A program made the position numbers and the translations under genes. Of a stretch of 64,000 nucleotides of DNA, positions 42,696 to 52,583 are shown in pieces. The stretch comes from Mycobacteriaceae bacterium. GTDB taxonomy: Bacteria; Actinomycetota; Actinomycetes; Mycobacteriales; Mycobacteriaceae. The notes under the pieces are model-generated. The model was not told the origin of the DNA and made no database searches. It saw only the letters and a program-made list of their open reading frames with translations. Position 1 is the first letter of the stretch, and the number at the start of each line of letters is the position of its first letter. Location of the stretch: the NCBI GenBank assembly GCA_028726465.1, contig JAQYQB010000014.1:186001-250000 (forward strand). The letters run 5' to 3'.

Positions 42696-43343
42696 ATGCA
42701 GTATTACGGTTTCACCGCGGGTCCCTACAAGACGAATTGCTACCTGGTCACGCACGAGGACAAGGCATTCGTCATCGACCCCGGTATGCACGCGCTGGAT
42801 CGCGTGGAAGGATTGCTGAACGAACACCAGGTCACCCTGGAAGCGGTGGTGCTCACCCACGGGCATATCGACCACACGCGCAACGCCGGAGACCTGGCCC
42901 AAAAGCACAACTGCCCGGTCTATATTCACGCTGAAGACGAGTCCATGCTGGCAGACGGCTCGGGCGTATCCGAGGAATCCAAGGTGCTTTTCGACGCCGC
43001 CCACATGGTCCCGATTACTGATGTACGCCACCTGCGTGACGGGGAGGACCTCGAGCTGATTGGCCTGAAGTTTGCCATCCGCCACGCGCCGGGGCACTCG
43101 CCGGGCAGCGTCCTGCTGGTCAACGAGGAGGTGGCGTTTACCGGTGACGTGCTCTTCCGTGGCTCCATCGGGCGCACGGACCTGCCGCATTCGGATCCGG
43201 CGGCCATGGACGCCTCCCTGCGTGGGCCCGTGTGGAACCTGGCCGATAACCTGGCGGTCCTGCCGGGCCACGGGATGACCTCGACCATGCGGCAGGAGCG
43301 GGGGGCCAATCCCTTTTTGCTCAAGGTCGGACGGGTAATGTAG
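42696..43343 (+). CDS. Metallo-beta-lactamase fold hydrolase, glyoxalase II-like
   Basis: A 215-residue MBL-fold hydrolase with the metal-binding motif LTHGHIDHTRNAGD, the third His in RHAPGHSPGS, an Asp in AFTGDVLFRGSIGRTDLP, and the last His in VLPGHGMTS. Family members hydrolyse thioesters such as S-lactoylglutathione; actinobacteria use other thiols (mycothiol), so the true substrate is open. It sits directly before hisS with no spacing (stop TAG then ATG), the same order as Rv2581c-Rv2580c. Confidence 0.92.
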   Translation: MQYYGFTAGPYKTNCYLVTHEDKAFVIDPGMHALDRVEGLLNEHQVTLEAVVLTHGHIDHTRNAGDLAQKHNCPVYIHAEDESMLADGSGVSEESKVLFDAAHMVPITDVRHLRDGEDLELIGLKFAIRHAPGHSPGSVLLVNEEVAFTGDVLFRGSIGRTDLPHSDPAAMDASLRGPVWNLADNLAVLPGHGMTSTMRQERGANPFLLKVGRVM

Positions 43344-44630
43344 ATGAGCGTGAGTGACAAGAAGAAGCAGTTTAAGCCCCTGTCCGCCCCGAAGGGAGTG
43401 CCGGACTACCTGCCGCCGGAGTCCGCCACCTTCTACAAGGTCCGCCAGACCATGGTCGAGCAGGCCCATCTGGCCGGATTCCAGCACATTGAGCTGCCCG
43501 TCTTCGAAGACACCTCCCTGTTCGCCCGCGGCGTGGGCGAGTCGACCGACGTGGTCTCCAAGGAGATGTACACGTTTGCCGATCGCGGCGACCGCTCGGT
43601 GACGCTGCGCCCGGAGGGCACTGCCGGCGTGATGCGCTCGGTGATCCAGCACAACCTGGACCGCGGCCAGCTGCCGGTCAAGCTGAACTACTACGGCCCC
43701 TTCTTCCGCTACGAGCGCCCGCAGGCCGGCCGTTACCGCCAGCTGCAGCAGGTTGGCGTCGAGGCCATCGGCGTGGACGACCCGGCCTTGGACGCCGAGG
43801 TTATCGCCCTGGCAGACCGCTCCTACCGCGCGCTGGGCCTGAGCGGCTTCCGCCTGGAGCTGACCAGCCTGGGCGATCACACCTGCCGCCCGCAGTACCG
43901 AGACAAGCTGCAGGAATTCCTGTTCAAGCTGGACCTGGACGAAGAGACCCGCCACCGTGCGCAGATCAACCCGCTGCGCGTGCTGGACGATAAGCGCCCG
44001 GAAATCCAGGAGGCCACCGCGGACGCCCCGCTCATGCTGGATTACCTGAGCGACGAGTGCCGGGAGCACTTCGAGACCGTCAGGGGCCTGCTCGAGGACA
44101 TGGAGGTCCCGTACACCATCAACCCGCGGATGGTGCGCGGCCTCGACTACTACACCAAGACCACCTTCGAGTTCGTCCACGACGGCCTGGGCGCCCAGTC
44201 CGGCATCGGCGGCGGCGGCCGCTACGACGGGCTGATGGCCCAGCTGGGTGGCCAGGATCTCTCCGGTATCGGCTACGGCCTGGGCGTGGACCGCGCGGTG
44301 CTGGCACTCGAGGCGGAGGGCATTACCCTCGACGGCACCGAGCGCCGCGTTGACGTCTACGGCGTCGCGCTGGGTACTGAGGCCAAGCAGAAGATGGCGC
44401 GGCTGGTTAACGATCTGCGCGCCCGCGGGATTTCGGCCGACATGGCCTACGGCGACCGCGGCCTGAAGGGCGCTATGAAGGGTGCGGACCGCGCCGGCGC
44501 CCGCCTGGCGCTGGTGCTGGGCGAGAACGAGCTCGCCGCCGGCACCGTGGCGGTCAAGGACCTGGCCGCCCACGAACAGCAGGAGGTCTCGCTCGACCAG
44601 GTCGTCGAGACCATCGCTAGTCGGGTCTAA
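43344..44630 (+). CDS. hisS: Histidyl-tRNA synthetase
   Basis: Charges tRNA-His. The 428-residue class II synthetase has motif 2 ([14 protein letters not shown]), the histidine-binding [11 protein letters not shown], the HisA motif [13 protein letters not shown], and a C-terminal anticodon-binding domain (about residues 330-428). Normal length. The 3' end overlaps the convergent TetR gene by 14 bases. Confidence 0.97.
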   Translation: MSVSDKKKQFKPLSAPKGVPDYLPPESATFYKVRQTMVEQAHLAGFQHIELPVFEDTSLFARGVGESTDVVSKEMYTFADRGDRSVTLRPEGTAGVMRSVIQHNLDRGQLPVKLNYYGPFFRYERPQAGRYRQLQQVGVEAIGVDDPALDAEVIALADRSYRALGLSGFRLELTSLGDHTCRPQYRDKLQEFLFKLDLDEETRHRAQINPLRVLDDKRPEIQEATADAPLMLDYLSDECREHFETVRGLLEDMEVPYTINPRMVRGLDYYTKTTFEFVHDGLGAQSGIGGGGRYDGLMAQLGGQDLSGIGYGLGVDRAVLALEAEGITLDGTERRVDVYGVALGTEAKQKMARLVNDLRARGISADMAYGDRGLKGAMKGADRAGARLALVLGENELAAGTVAVKDLAAHEQQEVSLDQVVETIASRV

Positions 44631-45195
44631 TCCCGACCCGGATACCGGCGAGGTAGATCCGAACCATCGCGTTGTCGAGGTCGGACTCGGCCTCGCCTAG
44701 GTCGATGTCGCGCGGCCGCTGGAGTGCCAGCAGGCCGGCGATGAACTCGAGGTGCGTGACCCCGGGGCCAACGTGTCCCAGGGCGCGCGTCTTTTCTATG
44801 AAACGGGCACCGTTGTCCATCAGCTCGTTCTGCAAGGCCTTCTGCTCCGGGGGCAGAGAATCCAGGTTGGACGGCAGGAAATTCGGGATAAGCACGCCCA
44901 GCCCCAGCGAGAGCAACTGGCGGGCGTATTCACACACGGTCTCACCCGCGGACTCAGGTGCCGAGTCCAAACGCTCCAGCAACGTGTTCTGGGTATCGAT
45001 GAAGCGTTGGGCGTACGTGCTCACGTATTCGTCGATGAGCGCCTGCCGATCGGGGAAGTTGCGGTAGAGCGTGGCGATGCCGACGCCGGCGTGCGCGGCG
45101 ATCTTTTCCAAGCTGACGTTGTTGCCGTGCGCACGAAACAGCTCGAGGGCTGCGGTGATTATGGCTTGGCGGCGGCGGGCGGCATCGGCGCGCAT
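44617..45195 (-). CDS. TetR family transcriptional regulator
   Basis: A 192-residue regulator with an N-terminal helix-turn-helix (about residues 8-55; [24 protein letters not shown]) and a ligand-binding helical C-terminal domain of the kind found in TetR proteins with the TetR_C_33-type fold. It is divergent from the pseudo-ATPase/Pip genes with 136 bases between, so it probably represses them (and itself). The ligand is unknown. Confidence 0.93.
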   Translation of the reverse strand: MRADAARRRQAIITAALELFRAHGNNVSLEKIAAHAGVGIATLYRNFPDRQALIDEYVSTYAQRFIDTQNTLLERLDSAPESAGETVCEYARQLLSLGLGVLIPNFLPSNLDSLPPEQKALQNELMDNGARFIEKTRALGHVGPGVTHLEFIAGLLALQRPRDIDLGEAESDLDNAMVRIYLAGIRVGIRPD

Positions 45196-45217
45196 GACGC
45201 TTCCTTTCGCGGGTTAG

Positions 45218-45262
45218 TTGACATTGTCGGCGGCGAGGGTTCAGTATATTTACGTTAACTGA
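45218..45262. promoter_or_regulatory. Intergenic control region of TetR and pseudo-ATPase genes
   Basis: A perfect -35 TTGACA (45218-45223) lies upstream of a dyad TCAGT (45241-45245) / ACTGA (45258-45262) with a 12-base AT-rich centre containing TATATT and GTTAAC. The dyad is a candidate operator for the divergent TetR regulator. -10 assignment is uncertain because TATATT is 21 bases from TTGACA. Confidence 0.45.
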
Positions 45263-45331
45263 TAGTACACCCTCCGCTTTAGGTATTAACCATTTTTGAA
45301 GGGTGCTTTTTAAGTCGGAGTAACCGCCACC

Positions 45332-46090
45332 ATGACACAAGCTTACCTGTGCAGCACCCATAACCTGGTGCTGAGCACCGGCTTTGCGGTACCGGACTTC
45401 CACCTTGTCGAAGGCCTCAACCTGCTGCACGTCAGCCGGGAGGCCTCCGCCACCGTGCTAGGCCTGACCCTTGCCGGTCGGATGAAGAAGAAAGGCGGCG
45501 AGGTGCGCTGGACCCCGTCGCAAGCCGGGCAGTACGAGGATGGCGGCGCGCACGCCGCCGGGGTAGAGCTTCCCGCCCGCAAGCTATTTTCCGACATCGC
45601 TTATGCCGGCACCCCGGAGATCGACGGCCTGGAGCGCCTCGTCCCGGTGCGGGCCGTGGTGCGCGAGCAGCTGGCCTGGACCAGCCCGTGGTACCGGCTC
45701 ACGCCCCGCAAGATTATGTCCAACGAGCGCGTCCAGGACGCCTTTAGCGCGCTGGAGATCGACCTCGACGAGGAGGCCTGCCGGAAGACCAAGGTGGGCG
45801 AACTCGACGTTCTCACCCGCTTAAAGCTGCGCGTAGCACTTGCGCTTATCTCCCGGCCCGAGGCGGTGGCGCTGGTCATCGACGACGTGGACCAGCTGCG
45901 CTCCTGGCGCCTGCGCGAGGACTTCCTTGCCACCGTGCGCCGCCTGGCGGACCGCCTGCCGGTGGTCTGCATTAGCGCGAACGCGGATACCTCCGGCTTC
46001 GCCGACCACGAAGTGCGCATCCACGATTCGGAGATGGCTATGGCTGAGTCTCCGACTGGGAACGCGGATGGGGAAGGAGAGCAGGCATGA
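45332..46090 (+). CDS. ABC-ATPase-like protein without intact catalytic motifs (pseudo-ATPase)
   Basis: A 252-residue protein that follows the layout of an ABC ATPase but has lost the key motifs. Where Walker A should be (residues 33-43) it reads HVSREASATVL, with no GxxGxGK. The signature (about residues 155-162) is VGELDVLT instead of LSGGQ-type. Walker B is VALVIDDVDQL, with Asp at the place of the catalytic Glu. The H-loop reads CISANAD without His. The strand order and Walker B/helix pattern still support the fold. It overlaps the YhgE/Pip gene by four bases (ATGA), so it is probably its cytoplasmic partner. No homologue was recognised by name; function is inferred from context. Confidence 0.7.
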   Translation: MTQAYLCSTHNLVLSTGFAVPDFHLVEGLNLLHVSREASATVLGLTLAGRMKKKGGEVRWTPSQAGQYEDGGAHAAGVELPARKLFSDIAYAGTPEIDGLERLVPVRAVVREQLAWTSPWYRLTPRKIMSNERVQDAFSALEIDLDEEACRKTKVGELDVLTRLKLRVALALISRPEAVALVIDDVDQLRSWRLREDFLATVRRLADRLPVVCISANADTSGFADHEVRIHDSEMAMAESPTGNADGEGEQA

Positions 46091-48104
46091 ACCTGACACA
46101 CCTAGGCACTGAGATCCGCCGCTTCGGACACGGCAAGCTGCCGCCGCTGGCCTTCGTGGTCACTATCCTGCTGCCGTTGCTCTTCGGCGGCCTCTTCGTC
46201 TGGTCCTACTGGGACCCGTTCGGCAAGGTCAACGAGCTGCCGGTCGCCTTCGTCAACTCCGACAAGGGCGCCGACGCCGACGGCGAGCACCTAGACGCCG
46301 GCCAGCAGATCACCGACCGGCTGGCCGAGTCCGGCCAACTCAACCTGGACGTCGTGGACGCGGATACCGCCCGTGACGGGGTCCGCAGCGGCGAGTACTA
46401 CTTCGCCATGGAACTGCCGGAGGATTTCTCCGAGTCGGTGCTCTCCGTCCGTGGGGATAACCCGCGGCGGGCGAGCCTGAACGCCACGTTCAACAACGAC
46501 AACGGGCAGATCGCGCAGACCCTGGGCAACCAAGTGGTCTCCACGGTGCTGGGACGATCAACGAGGAGCTGGGCACCCGCGTGACCGACAACCTCCTGGT
46601 CGGCTTCAACACCATCGGGGACGGGGTGAACCAGGCCGCCGACGGCGCGAACGAGCTCTCCGACGGTGCCGGCAGTGCGGTTGACGCGTCGAAGAAGCTG
46701 GATTCCGGCGCCGGCGAGCTCCACGACGGCATCGTGACCGCGGACGAGGGCGCGAAGAAGCTCGAGTCCGGCGCCCAGGAGCTCGACCGGGGCCTGGGCA
46801 CGGCAAGTAATGCGGCCGACCAGCTGGCCGGCGGGCTGGGGCAGCTCAACTCCGCCACGCAGCGCCTGGGTGAGGGCGCCAGCCAGGTCTCCGGCGGCGT
46901 GGATCAGATTTCCGGCATGGTCGGCCAGGCCGCCGACGCCCAGGCACAGCTGCTGGCGGGACTGGTTAACGTCTCCAGCCAGCTACGGGCCACCGGCCTG
47001 CCGCCGGCCCAGGACCTGGCCAACCAACTGGACGGGGTCATCGAGCAGGTGCGCACGCAGGCCCTCGGCCCGGACTCGCCGGTGCTCGGCGACGTGGAAA
47101 AGCTCAGCGGTGGCGCGCGGGAAATCGCTCGCCAGCTCACCGACCCGGCCAGCGAGTATTCGCAGGGCATGCAGCGCGCCTCCGACGGCTCTCAGCAGCT
47201 GGCGACGGGCCTGCACAAACTCAACGACGGCTCGAGCCAGCTCGTAGTCGTCACGCAGACGCTGAGCCAGGGCACCAGCAAACTCGTGGATGGCTCGCAA
47301 CAGCTCTCAGTGGGCGCGAAGCAGCTAAGCGACGGGCTGGTCCAGCTCGACGAGGGCTCGGACACGCTCGCCCTGAAACTGTCTGAGGCCGGCGGCAAGG
47401 TTCCGCACTACGGCGACGACGAGCGCGCCGATTACGCCGGCGCCATGTCGAGCCCGGTGGAGCAGAACCAGCAGGGCGACGGCCTGGCCATCTTCGGTGA
47501 GGGGCTGGCCCCGATCTTCATCTCGCTGGGCCTGTTCATGGGCGCCACGGTCACCTTCATGGTGCTGCACCCGTTGCAGCGCCGCGCCATCGAGTCCGGC
47601 ATGTCCCCGCTGCGCGTGGTGCTGGCGAGCTACCTGCCCGCGGCCATCGTCGGCGTCGCCCAGGCCACCGTCATGTTCTTGGTGCAGAAGCTTGCGCTGG
47701 GCCTCAACGCCAGCCACGATGTGGGCATGTGGCTGGCCATGTGCCTGACCGCGGTGACCTTCCAGGCCATCGCGCTGGGCATCAACGCCCTGCTGGGCGC
47801 TACCGTGGGCCGGGTTATCTGCATCTCCTTGATGTCGCTGCAGATCGTCTCCTCCGGCGGCCTGTACCCGCCGGAGACCCAGCCGGCCTTCCTGCAGTGG
47901 TTCCACAACTACGACCCGATGACGTACTCGACGAACCTCCTGCGGCAGATGATCTTCCACTACGACGCCGCCGATCCGCGCTTGCAACAGGGCGTCGGGG
48001 TCCTGGCGCTCATCTGGGTCATCTTCCTGGCCGTCGCCGTGGTGGGCGCCTGGCGCGGGCGCCACATCGCGATGAAGGACCTGCACCCGGAGGTGGCGGT
48101 CTAG
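46087..48104 (+). pseudogene. YhgE/Pip-type ABC-2 family membrane protein, split by a frameshift
   Basis: The N-terminal part (46087-46584) opens with a transmembrane helix (PLAFVVTILLPLLFGGLFVW), then the Pip-type extracytoplasmic region (LPVAFVNSDKGA). The remainder (46581-48104) continues in another frame with a long repeated coiled segment (GANELSDGAG, GAQELDRGLG, QQLATGLHKLNDGSSQL) and six C-terminal transmembrane helices of the ABC-2 type, ending in KDLHPEVAV. Joining them at about 46551 by adding one base (GGG to GGGG) restores a continuous reading VSTVLGTINEELGTRV and gives a protein of about 672 residues. The frameshift may be a sequencing error, a real mutation or a switch. The function of Pip proteins is unclear; they resemble type VII-linked and phage-receptor membrane proteins. 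Confidence 0.85.
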
Positions 48105-48138
48105 GCGGGCCGGAGAGCCCACGACCCGGCGGCTAGGC

Positions 48139-49548
48139 TTAGCACTCGACCTGGGTGACGGAAAAGCCCATGGTCTTGGCCAGGCCGCCGAGGGAGGTCT
48201 CCTTGTACTTGGTGAGCATGTCCCGGCCGGTTTCCGCCATGGTCTGCACGGCGTTGTCGAGGGAGACGTAGTGCGTGCCCTCGCCCAGCATGGCCATGCG
48301 GGCGGCGTTGATGGACTTGACCGCGCCGATGGCGTTGCGCTCGATGCACGGGATCTGCACCAGGCCGCCGACCGGGTCGCAGGTCAGCCCCAGGTTGTGC
48401 TCGAGGGCGATCTCCGCGGCGTTTTCGATCTGGCGGGCGTTGCCGCCCAACAGCTCGCACATGCCGGCCGCGGCCATCGCGGAGGCCGAACCGACCTCGC
48501 CCTGGCAGCCGACCTCGGCGCCGGAGATGGAGGCGTTTTCCTTGATGATGGTGCCAATAGCCCCCGAGGTCAGCAGGTAGCGGCGGGCGTCCTCGCGGGT
48601 GAAATCCGCCATGAAGTCGCGCGCGTAGTGCAAAACGGCGGGGATGATCCCGCAGGCGCCGTTGGTGGGCGCGGTAATGACGCGGCCGCCGGCGGCGTTT
48701 TGCTCGTTGACGGCCAGGGCGTAGAGGTTCGTCCACTCCATCGCCGAGAAGCCGCAGGAGGGATCCTCCTGCTTGTCCAGCAGGGTCTGGTAGACCTGCG
48801 GGGCGCGGCGCGGCACGCGCAGCCCGCCCGGCAGGGTGCCCTTGGTGGAAATGCCCTCGGTCACGCACTCGCGCATGGTGTCCCAGACGGTGTCGAGGTG
48901 GCGCAGGACGTGGTCCGCGCCGCCGGAGCTGCGGTGGAGCACGGCCTCGTTGGCCAGGACGATTTCCCACACCGGCATCTCGTGGGCCTCGCACAGCTCG
49001 AGCAGCTCTTCGCCCGAGGTAAACGGGTAAGGAACCCGGTCCTCGACGGCGGCCGCGGCGACACCGGCGGGCACCTCGCTGGTGGCTTCCTTTTCCGCCT
49101 CCAGCTCCGCGCGGGAGAGGATGAAGCCGCCGCCCACGGAGAACCACTCTTGGCCCGTGGCGATCTCGTTGCCCGCGGCGTCCCAGGCGCTAAAGATGAG
49201 GCAGTTCGGGTGCTCCGGTACCGGCTCATTGTTGAAGCTGATCTCGAACTCGAGGCTGCCCGCCGGGCCGGACACGCTGCCCTCGGAGGGGATGGGGCTG
49301 GACGGATCCGGCTCGGCGTCCAGCGGCACCGTCAGCGGGGTCCAGCCGGCCAGGCCCAGGATGACCGCGCGGTCGGTCGCGTGCCCGCGGCCGGTCGCGG
49401 CCAGGGAGCCGCGCAGCTCCGTGTGGACACGCGCGGGCAGCTGGGGCAGCGAGTCGATGAACGCCTTGGCGGCGCGCATGGGGCCGACGGTGTGGGACGA
49501 GGAGGGCCCGATCCCGATGGAGAAGATATCAACGACGCTAATTGTCAT
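48139..49548 (-). CDS. sdaA: L-serine dehydratase (single-chain, iron-sulfur)
   Basis: Deaminates L-serine to pyruvate and ammonia. The 469-residue single-chain enzyme has the alpha/beta fusion: beta-domain opening [18 protein letters not shown], then the alpha domain with [28 protein letters not shown] and [19 protein letters not shown], which together carry the Cys ligands of the [4Fe-4S] cluster. Normal length. It starts at an ATG; there is no clear regulator gene beside it. Confidence 0.96.
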   Translation of the reverse strand: MTISVVDIFSIGIGPSSSHTVGPMRAAKAFIDSLPQLPARVHTELRGSLAATGRGHATDRAVILGLAGWTPLTVPLDAEPDPSSPIPSEGSVSGPAGSLEFEISFNNEPVPEHPNCLIFSAWDAAGNEIATGQEWFSVGGGFILSRAELEAEKEATSEVPAGVAAAAVEDRVPYPFTSGEELLELCEAHEMPVWEIVLANEAVLHRSSGGADHVLRHLDTVWDTMRECVTEGISTKGTLPGGLRVPRRAPQVYQTLLDKQEDPSCGFSAMEWTNLYALAVNEQNAAGGRVITAPTNGACGIIPAVLHYARDFMADFTREDARRYLLTSGAIGTIIKENASISGAEVGCQGEVGSASAMAAAGMCELLGGNARQIENAAEIALEHNLGLTCDPVGGLVQIPCIERNAIGAVKSINAARMAMLGEGTHYVSLDNAVQTMAETGRDMLTKYKETSLGGLAKTMGFSVTQVEC

Positions 49549-49655
49549 GTTGAGTTCAAGCCACCTTTCTCTGAGCGAACAGACGTGGATTGTAACTTAA
49601 GGGGAAAGTTGTCTCGCCCCAGTCTACGTGACGAACCCCACAGTGGGTGTGTGAG

Positions 49656-50477
49656 CTACTTCTCCGGGTTCTTCGTGTCCTGCTCGCTCGTCGCGGCGTT
49701 CGGGCTGACGTCGACAAACCCGGTCGCATCGCGCACGTCCGCGCCCGGTTCGGGGGCAGTGGCAGCGCTGGCCTCGGGTCCGGGGCTTGCTTCGGTCTCG
49801 CCGCCGAGGAGCTCGCTCATGGGGGTGAAGTCGTCCTCGTAGTCGATCCCGTTGCGGCGTTGGTTTGCCGAACGCGTGTCCGCGGGGGAGGCGGACAGGC
49901 CGCCCACCCGGTCCGTCGGTGTCACGATGAGGTCGGCCAGCTGCTCGGCGGCCTGGCTAATGCGGTTGGGGCTAAGTCCCCCGTGGCCGGCCTCGCCGCC
50001 GACGGGGGCCGCGCCGTAGTCCTCCGTGGCGCGGTAGATACCCGTGGGGACGACGACAGCGTGCAGGTAGTTCATCAGCGGACGCAGGGCGTAGTCCAGG
50101 ATGAGCGCGTGGCGCGAGGAGCCGCCGGTCGCGGCGATGAGGGTGGGCATGCCGGTGATGGCCTGCGGGTCCAGGGTGTCGAAGAACATCTTGAACAGCC
50201 CGGAGTAGCTGCCCTGGAAGACCGGGGTGACCGCGATGAGCGCGCTGGCGGAGCTGAGCAGCCGGCGGGCATCGTCCAGCGCCGGGGTGGCCGCGCCCCA
50301 GTTGGTCATGGCGTTGGTCAGATCCTGGGCCAGGTTGCGGGCCTCAATGAACTCGATGTTAAGGCCCTCCCCGCGGGCGGTGACGCGGGCTTCGGTGGCC
50401 GCGGCGAGTTCCTCGCCCAGCTGGCGGGTAGTAGAGGGGGTGGACAGGCCGGCGGTCACGACCACGAGGGTGTGCAC
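49656..50477 (-). CDS. NAD(P)H-dependent FMN reductase, CE1759 family
   Basis: A 273-residue flavodoxin-fold reductase: the first 180 residues form the domain (LVVVTAGLSTPSTTRQL, FQGSYSGLFKMFFDTLDP, AATGGSSRHALILDYALRPL), with a long Ala/Glu/Pro-rich tail. It probably supplies reduced FMN to the luciferase-like monooxygenase encoded just upstream (66-base gap). AAGGAGG precedes the start. This pair is conserved in Corynebacterium (CE1758/CE1759 families). Confidence 0.9.
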   Translation of the reverse strand: MHTLVVVTAGLSTPSTTRQLGEELAAATEARVTARGEGLNIEFIEARNLAQDLTNAMTNWGAATPALDDARRLLSSASALIAVTPVFQGSYSGLFKMFFDTLDPQAITGMPTLIAATGGSSRHALILDYALRPLMNYLHAVVVPTGIYRATEDYGAAPVGGEAGHGGLSPNRISQAAEQLADLIVTPTDRVGGLSASPADTRSANQRRNGIDYEDDFTPMSELLGGETEASPGPEASAATAPEPGADVRDATGFVDVSPNAATSEQDTKNPEK

Positions 50478-50543
50478 GGTAAAAACCTCCTTGGGTTGGT
50501 ATACGGGGCCGGTGAATAGGGCGGGGGCTAGGTTCCTGGCAGT

Positions 50544-51656
50544 TTAGCTTTCCTCGCCGGGGTTGACGCGAAAGTGCGGCGAATCCGGGGTGTTGCGCAG
50601 GCTGGCGTGGGTCGGCGGATCGGAGGGGACGTGATCCGGGCGGCGCTGCTCGAAGCGGCGGCGCAGCTCCGGCACGACCTGGGTGCCCAGGCGCTCAATC
50701 TGGTCGAGGACGACCTCCTGGGGCAGGCCGGCGTGGTCGATGAGGAAGAGCTGGCGCTGGTAGTCGCCCACCCAGTCGGCGAACTGCATGGTGCGCTCGA
50801 TGACCTGCTCGGCGGTGCCGACGGTCAGTGGGGTCATCTCGGTGAAGTCCTCGAGCGACGGCCCGTGGCCGTAGACCGGGGCGTTGTCGAAGTAGGGGCG
50901 GAAGAAGTCCTTGGCCTCCTGCTCGGTGTCCGCGATGAAGACCTGGCCGCCCAGGCCCACGATGGCCTGGTCCTCCCGGCCGTGGCCGTACTTGGCGTAG
51001 CGGCGGCGGTACATGTGCACCATCTTGGCGGTGTGCTCCTTGTTCCAGAAGATGTTGTTGTGGAAGAAGCCGTCGCCGTAGTAGGCGGCCTGCTCGGCAA
51101 TCTGCGGCGAGCGGATAGAGCCGTGCCACACGAACGGCGGGATACCGTCCAGTGGGGCGGGCGTAGAGGTAAACGCCTGCAGCGGGGTGCGGAACTTGCC
51201 TTGCCAGTTGACCGAGGGCTCGCGCCACAGGCGGCGCAGCAGATGGTAGTTCTCCACGGCCAGCGGGATGCCCTGGCGGATGTCCTTGCCGAACCACGGG
51301 TAGACAGGACCGGTGTTGCCGCGGCCCATCATCAGGTCGACGCGCCCGCCGGATAGGTGCTGCAGGAAGGCGTAGTCCTCGGCGATCTTGACCGGATCGT
51401 TGGTGGTGATAAGCGTTGTCGAGGTCGACAGCTGCAGGCGCTCGGTCTGCGCGGCGATATAGGCCAGGTGCGTCGTGGGCGAGGACGGGACAAACGGCGG
51501 GTTGTGGTGCTCGCCGGTGGCGAAGACGTCGAGGCCGACCTCCTCGGCCTTGAGCGCAATCTCCGTCATGTTGCGGATGCGCTCTGCCTCCGTGGGGGTG
51601 GTGCCGTTGGTCGGGTCAGTGGTCACATCGCCAATGGTGAAGATGCCGAATTGCAT
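50544..51656 (-). CDS. FMN-dependent luciferase-like monooxygenase, CE1758 family
   Basis: A 370-residue bacterial-luciferase-type TIM barrel. It starts MQFGIFTIGDVTTDP; features include the GEHHNPPFVPSSP substrate/flavin loop, LMMGRGNTGPVYPWFG and GSIRSPQIAEQAAYYGDGFF. It would use FMNH2 and oxygen to oxidise an unknown organic substrate. The partner reductase gene follows in the same transcript. The C-terminal 30 residues are extra and polar. Confidence 0.93.
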   Translation of the reverse strand: MQFGIFTIGDVTTDPTNGTTPTEAERIRNMTEIALKAEEVGLDVFATGEHHNPPFVPSSPTTHLAYIAAQTERLQLSTSTTLITTNDPVKIAEDYAFLQHLSGGRVDLMMGRGNTGPVYPWFGKDIRQGIPLAVENYHLLRRLWREPSVNWQGKFRTPLQAFTSTPAPLDGIPPFVWHGSIRSPQIAEQAAYYGDGFFHNNIFWNKEHTAKMVHMYRRRYAKYGHGREDQAIVGLGGQVFIADTEQEAKDFFRPYFDNAPVYGHGPSLEDFTEMTPLTVGTAEQVIERTMQFADWVGDYQRQLFLIDHAGLPQEVVLDQIERLGTQVVPELRRRFEQRRPDHVPSDPPTHASLRNTPDSPHFRVNPGEES

Positions 51657-51713
51657 GGTGGGATCCTTTCTCGATCAACTATCTATGACGTGTCAACAAA
51701 ATCTCGAGGGGAG

Positions 51714-52451
51714 TTATTCCCACTCCACGGCCTCCAGCAAAACGCCCACGTCAGACTGGGTAATCACGCGGATGGGCCGCTGGGACTTCTCGCCGGTCTC
51801 GGTGATAATGAGCGCGAAGGGCAGGGAGCCATCGCGCGCCGGGGAGGTCAGGGCATCGGTAGCCGCCTGCGCGCCCACCGTCTTCGGCATAAAGACCGCC
51901 CGATCGGTGTTTTCCGCCCGCTCCAGCACGTCGGCCACCGTGCGGGCGTCGATGGTCTGGTTATCACCCAAATCGGCCGCCACCCAGTGCGCGATGGTGT
52001 TGGTGGTCAAAAGCTGGCGGAAGGTGCCGGAGTCGTAGACCGGCAACTGCGAAAACCCGTGGGTACGGATGAGTTCCAGCGCCGAGAGCAGCGAGTCCTC
52101 GGGCGTTACCGTCTCCACCTTCTGATCCCCCAGCCGCGCCACCGCGCCGGGCGGGTCCATCAGCAAGTCCCGCAGCCGCTCGATCTGGTCAATGACCCGG
52201 GGGTTCGGCTCGGCAATCGGCGCGCCGTCGTGGTAGCGCCCGTGGGAGATGGCGTTGCGCAGGCTCGTGTAATCATGCAGTGCCTCGGCCTGCTGGGCGC
52301 TGAGCAAGTGCTCGTGCCGGGCGGAGTCGATAAGCCGGCGGAAAGAGTCCCCGTCCCGGGCCTTGAGCCGGGCTCTCAGGTGTTGCTCGATGTCGTTGAA
52401 AGCAGCGATAAAGCGGTGGGCGCCGTGGCCGGAGTGCGCGTCAGAAGTCAT
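51714..52451 (-). CDS. CBS-pair protein with a possible N-terminal HEPN-like domain
   Basis: A 245-residue protein. Residues about 105-245 form a CBS pair (VETVTPEDSLLSALELIRTHGFSQLPV; RAVFMPKTVGAQAA ... RPIRVITQSDVGVLL), which usually binds adenine nucleotides. The first 100 residues are helical with the segment YTSLRNAISHGRYHDG, whose R65-H70 spacing (RX4H) fits the HEPN ribonuclease motif. If so, a nucleotide-sensing module is fused to a possible RNA-cleaving or toxin-like domain. The HEPN reading is inference from motif and helicity only. No antitoxin-like partner is seen beside it. Confidence 0.75.
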   Translation of the reverse strand: MTSDAHSGHGAHRFIAAFNDIEQHLRARLKARDGDSFRRLIDSARHEHLLSAQQAEALHDYTSLRNAISHGRYHDGAPIAEPNPRVIDQIERLRDLLMDPPGAVARLGDQKVETVTPEDSLLSALELIRTHGFSQLPVYDSGTFRQLLTTNTIAHWVAADLGDNQTIDARTVADVLERAENTDRAVFMPKTVGAQAATDALTSPARDGSLPFALIITETGEKSQRPIRVITQSDVGVLLEAVEWE

Positions 52452-52531
52452 GGCACCCAGTGTAGAGCGCGGAGCAGCGCGTGCCGTGGGGAGCAGCGAC
52501 GGGGGAGCGGACGGGATTTGCGCAGACTAAA

Positions 52532-52558
52532 GCCCCGGTGTGGTATCCCACCCGGGGC
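52532..52558 (-). terminator. Candidate terminator after the metallopeptidase gene
   Basis: GCCCCGG/CCGGGGC outer stem and GTGG/CCAC inner stem with one bulged base. The U tail on the minus strand is weak. Confidence 0.55.
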
Positions 52559-52583
52559 CTGAGTCGGCTACTGGGCTACTGGC

